A stretch of 64,000 bases of DNA from Hysterium pulicare CBS 123377 (Eukaryota; Ascomycota; Dothideomycetes; Hysteriales; Hysteriaceae): assembly GCA_000467715.1 (NCBI GenBank), contig AJFK01000053.1, forward strand, positions 1 to 64,000, given 5' to 3'. Position numbers and translations under genes: made by a program. This document shows, in pieces, positions 10,632 through 21,969 of this stretch (positions are counted from its first letter, which is position 1; every line of letters starts with the position of its first letter). The notes below the pieces were generated by a model. That model was not told where the DNA came from. It saw nothing but the letters and a program-made list of their open reading frames with translations, and made no database searches.

Positions 10632-10929
10632 GTAGTTATCTCAGACGCCAGTGCTGAAGGGTGAAAGGAGTCGATACTCGGGAAAAGTAGAAAGAATATA
10701 TGGTAGTAAGCGATTTGATTACACCGAGTGCGTGATTGACTCGTGCTTTGTTGAGGTATATTCAGATACCTACGAGAGGTCGTTCACCTGCGCAGTAACT
10801 CCGAAGATAGGCCGCCGAGCACGCCTTCCGATTTCACCTCAATTCTTTCCCACATTCACGGTGACTCGACAGCAGCCCTTGGACCTCTAACCACCTGCAC
10901 TAGCCATCATCTGTTACGCCAAGAACAAA

Positions 10930-12453
10930 ATGGCCCCTTCTGAAATCGAAATATCTATTTTGAAGCTGCCGGATGAGCTGCTGCTCCAAATTGCGTCTCA
11001 CCTCTCTGGCAATCAACTAAAATACTTCGACCACGAGGACCATCATTGGAGCCAGAATCTTCGGAATCTTTCTCTTGTTTGCAAGCGTTTCGCCAAAATC
11101 GCACAGGAGGTTCTATTCCATTCGCCGGTCTTTACAAATACTCTCAATCAAAGACTCCACCAGCTTATTCTTCTTTTACAAGTTCTGCTCAAACGTTCGG
11201 ACCTACACCAGAAAGTCCGATGCCTCGAATTCCCGACCTACCCCGAATACTGGCCAGAAGAGATGTCCATGGTGGTTTCGTTGGAAGTTTATGCGGAAGT
11301 TGCAGCGCGAGGTGCTACGTTCATACAGGGGCTGGGTTTGACCAGAGAAAAGAAGTTGGTGAAGCGGCTTCGATCGCGCCGTGCAGACGCATACTTCGCG
11401 CTTCTGCTTGCAATCCCTACCAACCTTGTGCAGCTGTCTATGGACCAAAGTCTGCTCAACATACTGGTCGGTAGCAAAGGCGGAATCTATGGGCTTTCTG
11501 ACGCCGCGAGTCTTTCGGATCTCAAACATCTAACCATTCGTAAGAGCAACTTGCTGCTGCCTACTTTTCACTTGCCGTCACTCAAGACCTTGGAGATGAT
11601 AGGGATCCCGGGTGATCCGCGCACGAACTTTTCACATGCAGGTGATCTGGACGAAGATTCCGATGCTGCTTTAAACGTGGTAGAGCTTCGCCTTAAACTG
11701 AGCTTCAAGTATATTACGTATATGGGGAATAGCGCCGGACTCCCTACTGTGTTGCATCGGTTGCTGCGGCGACTTCCATACCTCTCAACACTTCACATCG
11801 CGTTGCTAGATCCTGGTTGGAGCTTTCCAGAGGTGAGATGGTTAGAATCTTTCTGGAGGGCTGGAAATTCTTCTCCATGGACTTATGGGGAGCTGATAAA
11901 TTCACTCGAGTCAGCATCCTCAACTCTTGAAAAGTTTACGCTGGACACGTCAGAGGTCTTCACGACGTTCTCCGTGGCCGGGGAGATGCGAGGCAGGCCG
12001 CGACCGGTGCACATTCTCCATGCCATACCCACGCTCGAGAACTTTCTGCACCTCCGCCATCTAGTCATCCCGAAGGATGCTCTGATCTGTTCTTTGGACT
12101 GCCACAATCTGGTTCAGGCGTGCGAGTGCGTTCCTACGAAGCTCCCTCCGACGCTCGAGTATCTGAAGATACTTTATGTAGATTCGGAGACATGCCAGAT
12201 ACTTGCGACGATGATGGAGGGGAGGGCATGCTTTCCATGTCTAAAGATGGTTGAGCTCAGCAGCGATTGCCCATCCGTCGAAGGTCGTCTTAAGAATGCA
12301 ATGGTTGAACTCCAGGGGAAGTGCAAGGAACTCGAGATTCGCGTGAGTCTCAAATACGATCCTGAACTCGAACATCGGGTCGCTGATTCCAGCGGCGGTG
12401 GGCGTCTGCTGGATCATGTGGAGCCTATGGATATTTGGTTGCATGGACCATGA
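10930..12453 (+). CDS. F-box protein, paralog 1
   Basis: This is an intronless 507-aa protein with an N-terminal F-box ('ILKLPDELLLQIASHLS', then 'NLSLVCKRFAKIAQEVLF') and a long helical/leucine-rich remainder with LRR-like stretches ('LSDLKHLTIRKSNLLLPTFH'). F-box proteins recruit substrates to SCF ubiquitin ligases through Skp1. The protein at 16847-18304 on the opposite strand shares the same F-box ('ILQLPDELLLQIASHLS') and overall plan, so the two are an inverted paralog pair flanking the GH2 gene. Substrate unknown. Confidence 0.85.
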   Translation: MAPSEIEISILKLPDELLLQIASHLSGNQLKYFDHEDHHWSQNLRNLSLVCKRFAKIAQEVLFHSPVFTNTLNQRLHQLILLLQVLLKRSDLHQKVRCLEFPTYPEYWPEEMSMVVSLEVYAEVAARGATFIQGLGLTREKKLVKRLRSRRADAYFALLLAIPTNLVQLSMDQSLLNILVGSKGGIYGLSDAASLSDLKHLTIRKSNLLLPTFHLPSLKTLEMIGIPGDPRTNFSHAGDLDEDSDAALNVVELRLKLSFKYITYMGNSAGLPTVLHRLLRRLPYLSTLHIALLDPGWSFPEVRWLESFWRAGNSSPWTYGELINSLESASSTLEKFTLDTSEVFTTFSVAGEMRGRPRPVHILHAIPTLENFLHLRHLVIPKDALICSLDCHNLVQACECVPTKLPPTLEYLKILYVDSETCQILATMMEGRACFPCLKMVELSSDCPSVEGRLKNAMVELQGKCKELEIRVSLKYDPELEHRVADSSGGGRLLDHVEPMDIWLHGP

Positions 12454-13912
12454 GATGTTTCGGGTTGGTGTATGTTCCTTATGAACCGGAGCTTTGCAAA
12501 GGACAATACCGATAAGGGCTTTGTCGACTCAAGCATTTTTCAGATGGGCTCGATCGGGGCAGATGACTTTGTTGACGTTCACTAGGTCCGAATGTCCTGT
12601 GTTGATTTCTGGCATCGGAGTTATTAGGAGCAGACGAACGTACCAGAATCCACCTAACACGGCCTTCACAATTCACAATATGATATCGGAACTATGACAC
12701 TCTTTCAATACTCTATTCCGTGCATGTAGCTGTCATGAGCTTGAGATTGACTAATGTGCCCTCAGCTTACTCCGCTGAACGACGGGCTGACAGATGTGTG
12801 AACTGGAGTACTTGGTGGAATGGCATCAATTGAATTGAGCAAATGAGAATGCTACGACTTCTGGATATAAGAACGCAACGCTACCCTATCGTCTTCTTTC
12901 ATGCAGGTGGCGTGGAGGAGTTGATACCAAGGTAGATGATGCTGTGCACGTGAAAGGTACGACGCTCGGACGTTCCCCGCGCAGTAAGCCGGAGCTTGGG
13001 CCACGGCAATTATCAGACGTCACAGCAGACTTGCAGGCTTGTACAGACACCGACCCTGGGTCCATCCATGACAGCGACAACGAACCTTGCATTTAAGCGG
13101 TGAATGGCATCCACCATCGTACCAAGCATGACCTACATGCCAGCAAAGTCCAGCCCTTCAACCTCCCATCGTGACCTTTCCCCGCCGAATCCTCCCTTTG
13201 TAAGCACATCGACGAACCATGGCAGCTACCATGTCCACGCCAGTTCGGATGCTGCATTGGCCAAGCAAAGAGCGAATCATGGTAGCAGCAAAACGTAATG
13301 CATCCGCGAGAGAGGCCGGATAGCTTTCCACGCCGGGCGCGGTGGGATGAGCGTGCACAGTGTGGAGCTACTTTGGCTGATCGGGGTCAAAATCCAGGAA
13401 CGAGTCCTTCCAAACCCCTAGTTCGCAAAAGGCAGGAGCTTTCCCCGGGTTTTTGGAGACAACATTCCTGCTCCGACCCTTGCCTTCGCCGTGATCTCGG
13501 TTTCTCAGAAACTCCGACCATCTCTCCTTCACCTTCATAGCTGTTCACTCTTGCATTCCCTCTCGTCACGCATACCCGCGCTTATTGTAGGGCATGACGC
13601 GAACCTACAACAAACACTCGGGTGGGACGAGATCGCTTTACTATTTCCGATGCTAAGCTTGTTCTCGTGCCGTATTCCTACCATGGCCATGGCGTTGCGG
13701 CCACCATCTACAAAGGCGTACAGCCACCAAGCCACTCACCATCCTCCCGCCGCTAGTGTAAGCCAAGATTCACGGCGCATGCGACTATTTGGCGGGGCTA
13801 CCTTTGGAAAAGTATATTTTCGTCCTTGTTCTCTTCAAGCTCCTACCTCTTCTCCAGTGCTTTCTTGTGTTACTACCCTGGGACGACAACTGCTCTACCT
13901 ACTGTTGCCATT
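12454..13912. other. Long intergenic region before GH2 gene
   Basis: This is 1.46 kb with no supported gene. Open frames at 12479-12697, 13104-13540 and 13491-14042 overlap each other on both strands and show no family. It probably contains the 3' UTR of the F-box gene and an extended promoter of the GH2 gene. The GH2 frame itself is open back to 13826, leaving an alternative upstream Met. Confidence 0.4.
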
Positions 13913-16127
13913 ATGCGTATTGCAATTGGCCTCCTTACGCCCCTACTGGCAACCATTGCGCTTGCCAGTAGCCAGTTTCCCTCGTTCAAGTACAAACGCC
14001 AAAACAGCACCGCTGGATACGCTGTCAAGGCGCCTCCATTGACAACGGACTGGACCTACAAGGTTGGGACAGATCCTTGGCCGGAGTATCCTCGACCCCA
14101 GCTTCAACGCTCTGAATGGAAATCTTTGAACGGCATCTGGCAATACCAGAACGCAACGGGCTTCCCAACGGCAGGCGCACCTCCTGCCAGCGTAAACAGC
14201 TCTTATTTACCCGTTCTGGTGCCTTCCTGTCTTGAGAGCGGTCTATCCGGTAAGCTTCAATCCACGTGATCAATCCCGCGTTCTCTTCTAATCCTTTATT
14301 CCAGGAGTTCAAACGACCTATGCAATCTACTCGTGGTTCTACACGTCCTTCACGGTTCCTTCATCATGGACTGGCAAACGCGTTCTTCTCAATTTTGGAG
14401 CTGTTGACTACGAAGCTAGTGTTTTCGTTAACGGCAAAAATGCGGGTTTCAACCGAGGAGGTTACTTCGCATTCACTCTGGATGTGACTGATTATTTGAC
14501 TCCAAATGGAGCGAACGAATTGTACGTACATGTTTCACCCGAAAGATTCATGGTTGGAAACTGACATGCCACGACTGTAGAACTGTGTTTGTCCATGATC
14601 CAACTGATAGCGGCGACTACGTCATTCCAATTGGCAAGCAAACATTGCATCCCTCTCACATCTTCTATACGCCCTGTAGCGGTATTTGGCAGAGTGTCTG
14701 GATCGAGACGGCACCAGCCAACTATGTCAGCCAGCTAGATATTGACGCCAACATGGACGGCGATGGTAAGAATAGTCTATTTGCTAGTTGCGTCGCTTCT
14801 AACTTCTTTGCTAGTCAACGTAACGGTTCACAGCGTAAATAGCCAGGCAACACCCGTCGAAGTCTCCGTTTACGAGAAGGGATCAAACAACAAGCTCGCT
14901 TCTTATCAAGGTACCTCGGATGAACCGTTCCAATTCACGGTCGCCTCGCCGAATTTATGGTCACCTGATTCGCCTACCCTATACAATGTCAAAGTTACTA
15001 TGGGCGATGACGAAATCACGAGCTATACCGGGTTCCGAACAATTTCCAAAGGAGAAGTGGATGGGGTCGTCCGACCACTCCTCAACGGCGAATTCATTTT
15101 TATGTTCGGTACTCTAGACCAGGGGTTCTGGCCGGATGGCATATATACCCCTCCAAACCGGGAGGCTATGATATACGATCTTCAGATGCTAAAGAAGGTT
15201 GGATTCAATATGCTTCGAAAACACGTAAGTCATGATACGTTTTGCTAATCCCCGACGGCATCCAGCTAACATTTTCGCGCAGATCAAAGTTGAGACTGCG
15301 CTCTTCTATCAAGCTTGCGACGAGCTGGGTCTTATGGTCATCCAAGATATGCCCGCTCTCCGGCCTTTGCAATCACACACGCTATCCAATTGCACATCAG
15401 TCGACTACCTACCTAATACAGACCAGCAGCAAGAGTTTGATCGACAGCTTGATCTCCTCGTCAACCAGCACAAGAGCTATCCTAGTATCGTTACATGGGT
15501 AAATTGCACCCCATCTACTCCTATATACACCCTCTAACTCTGGTATAGATCATCTACAATGAAGGCTGGGGTCAGGTCATCCAGGGTTATCCCGAATTTG
15601 GATTGACCGCGCGAGTCAAGCAACTTGATCCCTCACGACTCGTCGATTCAACTACCGGCTGGAATGACCATGGAGCTGGGGATTACAGCGACAACCATCA
15701 CTACGCAAACCCTCAATGTGGAGCGCCGTTCTATTCCACACCGTCGAGTCCTTATGACCCAGCCCGCATTGGGTTTCAGGGAGAATTCGGAGGTATCGGC
15801 AACAATGTCTCCATCGACCATCTCTGGAACGTTCAAAATGCCATCAACACCATCAATCAAACCTACGAGATTGACCAGAGCCTCGACGCCTGGAACTACC
15901 GCGCTCACTGGCTCTTGACTGAGCTCAAGGACCAAGTTGATCGCTTCGCATGTAGTGGTGGCGTCTGGACACAGACGACCGATGTTGAGGGCGAAGTCAA
16001 CGGACTTCTTACCTACGATCGTAGATTCCTGCGTGTCGATCTGGACCAATGGAATAAGGATATCAAGGCGCTTTATGATTCTGCTGCGAACCGTCGCAAC
16101 GCTTCTTCGGCGATGCTCTTTCGATAA
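13913..16127 (+). CDS. Secreted glycoside hydrolase family 2 (beta-galactosidase/glucuronidase-like)
   Basis: Six exons, 13913-14249, 14305-14521, 14581-14765, 14815-15224, 15283-15498 and 15549-16127, sum to 647 aa. All donors are GTAAG, GTACG or GTAAA type. A signal peptide ('IGLLTPLLATIALASS') precedes the sugar-binding/jelly-roll domain ('NGIWQYQNATGFP', 'FGAVDYEASVFVNGKNAGFN'). An Ig-like domain follows ('FQFTVASPNLWSPDSPTLYN'), then the TIM barrel. The predicted acid/base Glu is in 'IIYNEGWGQ' and the nucleophile Glu in 'GFQGEFGGIG'; 'WTQTTDVEGEVNG' follows. This class removes beta-linked terminal sugars outside the cell. The exact sugar cannot be read from sequence. It lies between two F-box paralogs. 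Confidence 0.9.
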
Positions 16128-16846
16128 AGGCTTTATTCTTTAGTCATGGTGGAGGTTTGGGAATGGGTTCGGGCGAGCCCATCGGGTATCCTCGATCATA
16201 CAAGTTTGGGGCTACAATGGATGGTTGTTGCAACTCAGGTTGGCACGATTTTGTAGGCAGACTTAATGAATAATGATAATATGAACCATTATCTTGAATA
16301 GCTACTTGCTCCTTCAAAGACAGTGATGACGGTGTTTACCTAGCCGGGGATCGTGCGAGGATGTTCGAAGTAACATTCCTCTTAACTAAATCATCTCACC
16401 TTACGCCAGCATGCTATGTCGTTTAGTTTTTATATGTGGGCGGGGAGTTGGAGAGTTCGCTGGTAGTGGATCTTATAGTGCGTGGCGAGAATCATGCGAC
16501 TCACACTGATCATCCATTTATTCGCGACAAGTCATCAGCATGGTACACATTTTCTTCGTATGGCATTGGTATCGGTTTGAGTAACTAGTCCATCGCTTTC
16601 TCCCATACGTACATGTCGCCCAAAGCAGCAATTTAAGAAGAAGAGACCAGCAATTGGGAGGATATGGAACGCTTTCAATAAAACAGATTTGGAGGATTTT
16701 GAAGAAATGAAAAGGACCAAGGCACCGCCGCCAATGGCCAGATAAAGTTCAAGATGCCGAAGGATGCCGTGGAGAGTATCTACCATGACCAGAATTTTAA
16801 GAAGTGGAATGGAATAACGGTATCGCGGAGCCGATGATTGGGGACA
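16128..16846. other. Intergenic, convergent 3' ends
   Basis: This separates the stop of the GH2 gene from the stop of the minus-strand F-box gene. An 83-codon opposite-strand frame (16535-16786) has no family match. No repeat is noted. Confidence 0.35.
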
Positions 16847-18304
16847 TCAGTCCCAATCGAGTCCTCTCTCTCGATCCTCGGGTTGAGAACGGATATAGAC
16901 CTTGTATCCAGCTCTCTCAAGACGGGCCAAGAGATCAGGCACCTCGTTCTGGAAAAAGTGGAACGCGAGAGTGGAGTTGCAGACGAGTTCGAGATGCTTC
17001 AGATGAGGATGAAGGTCTCTATGATCGACGAGGTCCTCCAAGTATCCACACATGTTGCTGTTCCTTATCACGCAAAGAATCTTCATGTATTCGAGTGATG
17101 GAGGAAGGCTGGTGAATCCGCACGAAGTGCACCAATACCTCCTTGAGGCATTGTGGGCGGGCAGGCAGCAGATAAGAGCCTCCATAGGGACAATAAGGCG
17201 ACGGAGAGACGTGAGCTGTTCCAACGTGTGGATCGGTCGGAACGGGGCTATGTCGAATCCTGTGTCTAGCTCCAAGACTTCCAAAGTCGAATATGCCGGC
17301 GCCAAATGTTTTATGAGGGTCGAATAGTTCCAGAATGAGTCATGCTCCATCTGATAATGATACAGCTCTTTCAGCTGGTACACTAATTTCGATATCCTCT
17401 CCTGTTCCCGATCGTTGGCCCACACAACTGAGATTCGGAAGGTCGAAAGAGATTTGAAGTAGTGCAGGAATCGATGGATATTGACATGAAATCCCAGAGG
17501 GTGATGGTCTTCAGATCCGATGGTAAGTAGTGTGACCTTAAGGCGTAGTTCGGGAGCAGAAAAAGGGACGATAGGCGCAGTTTTATCGTCGACACTGAAG
17601 TTGCGAGCCGTAGTTAAATCAAGCTCTAGCGTTTGGAGGGACGTTAACTTCATCTTAGGTACTTGTAGCGCAGAAGAACCTTCGAGGGCAAGGTGTTTGA
17701 GATTTGCGAATGTAGTAGATGGCAAGATGTTCTTGAACCGGAGACTGGCCTGTAGGCCGGAAAACAGGGCGGCGTCGATCCACAGCTGGTTCATATTTGG
17801 AGCCAGAGCAAACAGGAGCCACGCGAAAGCCTCAATTGATCCTTTTTGTAGGCAGGTTCTCCACCAATTCTCTTCCCCAGGCTTCAAATTTCGTAGAAGC
17901 TGAACACTTTCTGCGGCTACGGCTGTGAAGATGTCATTCTCGATATACGTGTCATCCACTGAAGGCCGATAGTACTGGAAACTAATTGATCTGATCTTCT
18001 GACCTAGATCCAAGTTTCGAAGAAGAAAATGAGCGAGCTTTGCAACTTGGTTGCGGTGAAAAGGGTCGGTGTCGAGAAGTCGTAATGTTTGGACCAAGGC
18101 TTCCTGGGCAATCCGTGCCAGCCTCTTGGAAACCAGTGATAAATTGCAAAGATCCGTTGTCCATGATCCAGGGCCCGTATCCAATGAAAGGTGAGACGCA
18201 ATCTGTAACAGAAGCTCATCCGGAAGTTGAAGTATGGGTGCTTTCATTGCTAAAGGTAGATTTTTCGGGCGTCTCGCGATTGTGGGAAACGTAGAAGATG
18301 ACAT
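16847..18304 (-). CDS. F-box protein, paralog 2
   Basis: This is an intronless 485-aa protein. A short leader precedes the F-box ('ILQLPDELLLQIASHLS', 'LCNLSLVSKRLARIAQEALV'); an internal Met just before it ('MKAPILQ') is an alternative start. The rest resembles the paralog at 10930: 'FANLKHLALEGSSALQVPK', 'STLEVLELDTGFDIAPF' and a near-identical 'LPPSLEYMKILCV' (paralog: 'LPPTLEYLKILYV'). Like its partner it should be an SCF adaptor, substrate unknown. The pair points toward each other, which suggests inverted duplication. Confidence 0.85.
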   Translation of the reverse strand: MSSSTFPTIARRPKNLPLAMKAPILQLPDELLLQIASHLSLDTGPGSWTTDLCNLSLVSKRLARIAQEALVQTLRLLDTDPFHRNQVAKLAHFLLRNLDLGQKIRSISFQYYRPSVDDTYIENDIFTAVAAESVQLLRNLKPGEENWWRTCLQKGSIEAFAWLLFALAPNMNQLWIDAALFSGLQASLRFKNILPSTTFANLKHLALEGSSALQVPKMKLTSLQTLELDLTTARNFSVDDKTAPIVPFSAPELRLKVTLLTIGSEDHHPLGFHVNIHRFLHYFKSLSTFRISVVWANDREQERISKLVYQLKELYHYQMEHDSFWNYSTLIKHLAPAYSTLEVLELDTGFDIAPFRPIHTLEQLTSLRRLIVPMEALICCLPAHNASRRYWCTSCGFTSLPPSLEYMKILCVIRNSNMCGYLEDLVDHRDLHPHLKHLELVCNSTLAFHFFQNEVPDLLARLERAGYKVYIRSQPEDRERGLDWD

Positions 18305-20341
18305 TCTGCCTGCTTAAGTTGCTGGATTGAAGAGATTTAAGTCGTCGACGAGGTCGGCAAGGTGAAGTTGGTTGAGCGATGTCGATGACGGATAATCTTC
18401 GGCCGTAGCCGGAAAGGGTAGCTACAGGCTTGGCGGTGAAGGTCTGTCGGCCTCACTCACGTGAGTGATTTAGATCTTCTTCTCTCTCTCTGAGAACATC
18501 TCTAATGGAGAATTCATGCCCACAATAGTTCTTTGTCTCGTGTGGCGGTGCGACGGGATTCTCACTCCGATCTACGATATCCTCATGGTTGAAAGTCTCG
18601 GGTCCATTCGCGTGCGTCTTCCACTGTTTGTACAAGTGATCCAAGTCCTGTTTGGGCCCATTTACGCATTCCCTCATCGTCAGTAGTTTTCGTGACGCCT
18701 ACAGCAAGTGCCGAAATAGTTTTCTCTACCCGCTGAGAGCTTTCACTGATTGTATATTAGTCTGATTTTGGAGACTTGAAAAATGAGAGCTGCTCACTGA
18801 AGCACCCTCATGACGAACCATAGGTCGATACATGACCATTCATTCAAAAAGACTAGTCGTGCGTTCGGCTTCTTTCCTACTTTATCCATCCACTCAATGA
18901 CCTAACACTTTTTATCGTAGATGTCCTTGGGAATCATGAACAATTTGTGGGAATGCTCTATTGGATATCAGTAAGTAGATCAGATGTGCCGCAGCATCGA
19001 AGGCTCTACTAATGGCATCAGTCCAAGTTCTTTTGACCTCGTTGAAATCCTGCCAGAGTAAGCAACATGATCATTTCATGTTTTCTATCGTTTTGAAAGC
19101 AATGAACTTATACCGGATCCACGTCAATGTTCGTCGCATCCTTCATACTTCTCCAACTCCCCTCCTTGAACCCCCCACCTTCCGGTTCCTCCCCCTCGGA
19201 CAAGCGCTCAAAGCTCCCATATTCAATTGCTAGGTCCAACTCGAATCCTCTGGCGAACAACTCATACACTTCTTGAAGACCCGTTTCCGTCTCTACACCG
19301 ACATGTTCGGCCATGAATTCTGCCTCCTCCGGGTTGGTGAACGGTATATAGACATCATCGAAACTATTCACCACTTCGGCCCCTTCTATCTCTGCTTCTT
19401 GGGATTCTCGTCTAAACGCAAATCTTGGTTTTCTTTTGATATGTTGATCGGCTTACTAGTAGATCTGCCGTTGATATTTTTCGTTGAGCATGAACCCTCG
19501 CGGTAAGAATGTTGTGTCTTTCCCGGTAACAGGGTTGGGTGTTCTTTGCGCCTATTTCTGGTGGGTGAACAGAGCCTTCCTAGTTTGAAGCATGACATGA
19601 GAGCTTTAGCCGTGCTACCTGTGTTGCAGATCGATTATGTATACCTGAAGTTGGATACTCCCCGCGCGGAATTGCCGCCGGCGAACGGAAAGTATAATAC
19701 CGGACAGCACGAGCCGCTCTGTATCTGGACACACTCATTGCATCTCTCTCTGATCTAGCATTCGCTTAAACTACCATGTACATCTGCAGTACCGTAATAT
19801 TGGGGTGATGAGAAGATGAAGATGCCTAGCGTCGCCACAATCCTCCGAGCTGGACCGTGCACGGTCTCCTTTTCCCCACTCGTTCTCTTCTGCTGTACGA
19901 TAGGGGCTATCTAGAGAATTATCCTCTCACAAATCACGGTCGATCAAATTACATACTTTCCAACTACTAAATCCGCATCAAGTGGGGCTCACCTTTGCTT
20001 ACTTGCTCGAAAGGGATTCTTCCCCACGGCGACGGCAAAGCCATCTTTCGGTTTATATGCCTTCCACCCCCGGCATTTTCGAATCGATTGCCGCAGAGCG
20101 TCAAAAATAAGTATCAACTTTCGGAGCAAGCTCCCGGCAATGATATGGCCTCGTAGATCTCACGAGATAAAGTTAAAGCGAGGCGTTAAAATGGCCATGT
20201 TTTGTTGATAGCCTTGGTTTTTTGATACCAGCGCCTTGTAAGATACTCTCATGAGATGACTAGATAGGAGGAGGACGTCGAATTCTTCCCCATTTGCAGG
20301 TTTTTGAAGCGCATAGATCCGCCCATAGAAAACACAGCTAC
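18305..20341. other. Gene-poor 2 kb stretch
   Basis: No gene can be supported. The best candidate is a minus-strand acidic frame ending at 19108 and open upstream to about 19450 ('FTNPEEAEFMAEHVGVETET', 'ELFARGFELDLAIEYGSFER'), which might be an exon of a degraded or unmodelled gene. It has no convincing start or splice partner. The rest looks non-coding. Confidence 0.3.
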
Positions 20342-20653
20342 GAGTCCATTCCAATCGCCTCGCTTTTCTTGCAGCCCCGCAGCTCCGCTATGCAGCGTCA
20401 TAAGAATATGCAGCTGGATATTAGTATCTAGAGAGAGTACCAGGGTCAAGTGTATAGGACTGAAGCAAGTCGCTGGGCGTTGGTTTGGGCATTTGACACA
20501 GCGGGCTTGCATCGTGTAGAGTTGACGCTCTTTGGGTGGAACGAGAGGGCCAAGAAGTTGCACGAGAGGATCACTTTCTGGGAGGAAGGGAATCGAAGAG
20601 ATGCACTTTGGTATCGGGGACGGTGGTGGGATGAAGGAACTTTGGGCCCTTAG
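20342..20653 (+). pseudogene. GNAT acetyltransferase relic (C-terminal part)
   Basis: The reading frame shows the back half of a RimJ/RimL-type acetyltransferase: 'QRHKNMQLDISI', a stop codon, then 'REYQGQVYRTEASRWALVWA', 'LHRVELTLFGWNERAKKLHE' and 'WYRGRWWDE'. These match the acetyl-CoA loop and the NERA...LYE.GF...EG.R region of the family. The in-frame TAG in the middle and the missing N-terminal half indicate a pseudogene. Its sequence differs from the GNAT half of the fusion at 6948-8024, so it is not an obvious recent copy of it. Confidence 0.65.
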
Positions 20654-20844
20654 GATGTGATCGGGCCGAGCCGAGAGCCAAACAAGGTGCTGGGAAACTG
20701 ATGCTTTCGATCAAGACATACATATGAAAAGGCTTTCCTCGGCTTATATGGAAGTTTCGATATCAATGATAACCAAAAATCAACTTAATTATGATGAGTA
20801 ATTCCCCCGCAAAATGTAACCTTCTCCATCTATGCAAGTTCCCA

Positions 20845-21969
20845 CTAATTGTCGTCTGTTTTCGTCATTTCTACGTGACCGTTGCACCACATAACCCAGC
20901 CGTCTAAGTCCATCGTCTTAATAGCGGTGCTAAAGTTGAGCCTTGAGGCCAAAGAAGTGCCATTGCCGGAAACGTCCTCTAGACACAGCTTCTGACGTAG
21001 CGCATCGTTTGTGATGCCCGGTATGTAGCCACTGGAAATGTTCACCGAGGAATGCGTCGTCTTTTCAGGTTTCGCCAAGTTTGTATAATTTACGTATTCG
21101 ACATGGAAGACTGGCTTTCCTTGCTTTCCTCCTGGTGGGACCGTGAAGTTCTGGTATAGAGGGCATGCATTGGTCAGGACACAGGACTCGCTAACGCAGA
21201 ACTCCACATCGTCGGTCACTGATGGTAGGATCCAAGGAACATTCTTTAACCCGATGGCCATACCGTGTTCATGAGACACACGGGACATGTTGCGCAAGTA
21301 GGTGATGGCATCTTGCTCTGTTAAATTGAACCTGCCGCTTTTTTCGTTGATATACACATCTGGATTTCCACACGTCAGCCCAGTGCAATATACGATTGGT
21401 AGGATCGTGTCATAGTAGTATTTGTACTTACCCATATTGTCCGGATCTATAGCATCACATCCGTTCTTCGCCGCCAATTCAATTCTTTTGCTCATGATTT
21501 TGAAAACATTAGGGCTCCTGATGTTGACATAATTCTCCCCCACCCACAAAGGCAGTCCCGAACCTTTGTCCGCTGCAGTGAAGCTCTTATAGTCCGGTCG
21601 CCAGTCTTCGCTTGTACCTGCACTGAAGTAGCATACCACTCTCTTGCCTAAGCGCTTCAATTGGGTTATTGTGGATTTGGAAGTGTAGAAGAGGTCCACG
21701 TCGAATATATCAACATTGGGAGTCACGGAGGAGGATCTAGAGTTGATATCGATTTGTACGCTCAGGATCATTTGGAACTGCTGTCCCACGCTTGGTTGCC
21801 ATATTGTCGGCGAAGAGTCGGAAAGTGCTGAGATTTCTTTGCTCCCTACGTTGAGGGCTACGGCCTGAGTGCTATCGATGCTTTCGAGGTCGATCTCCTT
21901 ACGGACGGGTGGTGGAATAGCACAGAAGGCTAACTGGGTTAGTAAAGGTAGAGCAAATGCGCCGCGCAT
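20845..21969 (-). CDS. Secreted GH114 (endo-alpha-1,4-polygalactosaminidase-like) glycosidase
   Basis: The open frame encodes 374 aa, but a 72-nt stretch (21360-21431) has a GTAAGT donor, an internal CTGAC and a CAG acceptor. Removing it restores the family motif 'DAIDPDNMDVYIN' and gives 350 aa. A signal peptide leads ('GAFALPLLTQLAFCAIP'). The TIM-barrel motifs are 'VDIFDVDLFYTSKSTITQLK', 'GKRVVCYFSAGTSEDWRPDY', 'GCDAIDPDN' (catalytic Asp region) and 'GMAIGLKNVPWILP'. An unusually long propeptide (about residues 20-65) precedes the domain. GH114 enzymes cut galactosaminogalactan-type polymers in fungi. Family call is strong. Confidence 0.88.
   Translation of the reverse strand: MRGAFALPLLTQLAFCAIPPPVRKEIDLESIDSTQAVALNVGSKEISALSDSSPTIWQPSVGQQFQMILSVQIDINSRSSSVTPNVDIFDVDLFYTSKSTITQLKRLGKRVVCYFSAGTSEDWRPDYKSFTAADKGSGLPLWVGENYVNIRSPNVFKIMSKRIELAAKNGCDAIDPDNMGKYKYYYDTILPIVYCTGLTCGNPDVYINEKSGRFNLTEQDAITYLRNMSRVSHEHGMAIGLKNVPWILPSVTDDVEFCVSESCVLTNACPLYQNFTVPPGGKQGKPVFHVEYVNYTNLAKPEKTTHSSVNISSGYIPGITNDALRQKLCLEDVSGNGTSLASRLNFSTAIKTMDLDGWVMWCNGHVEMTKTDDN

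Noticed and set aside
13491-14042. 183-codon plus-strand frame upstream of GH2
   Set aside because: It runs into the GH2 first exon in another phase and has no protein-family features.
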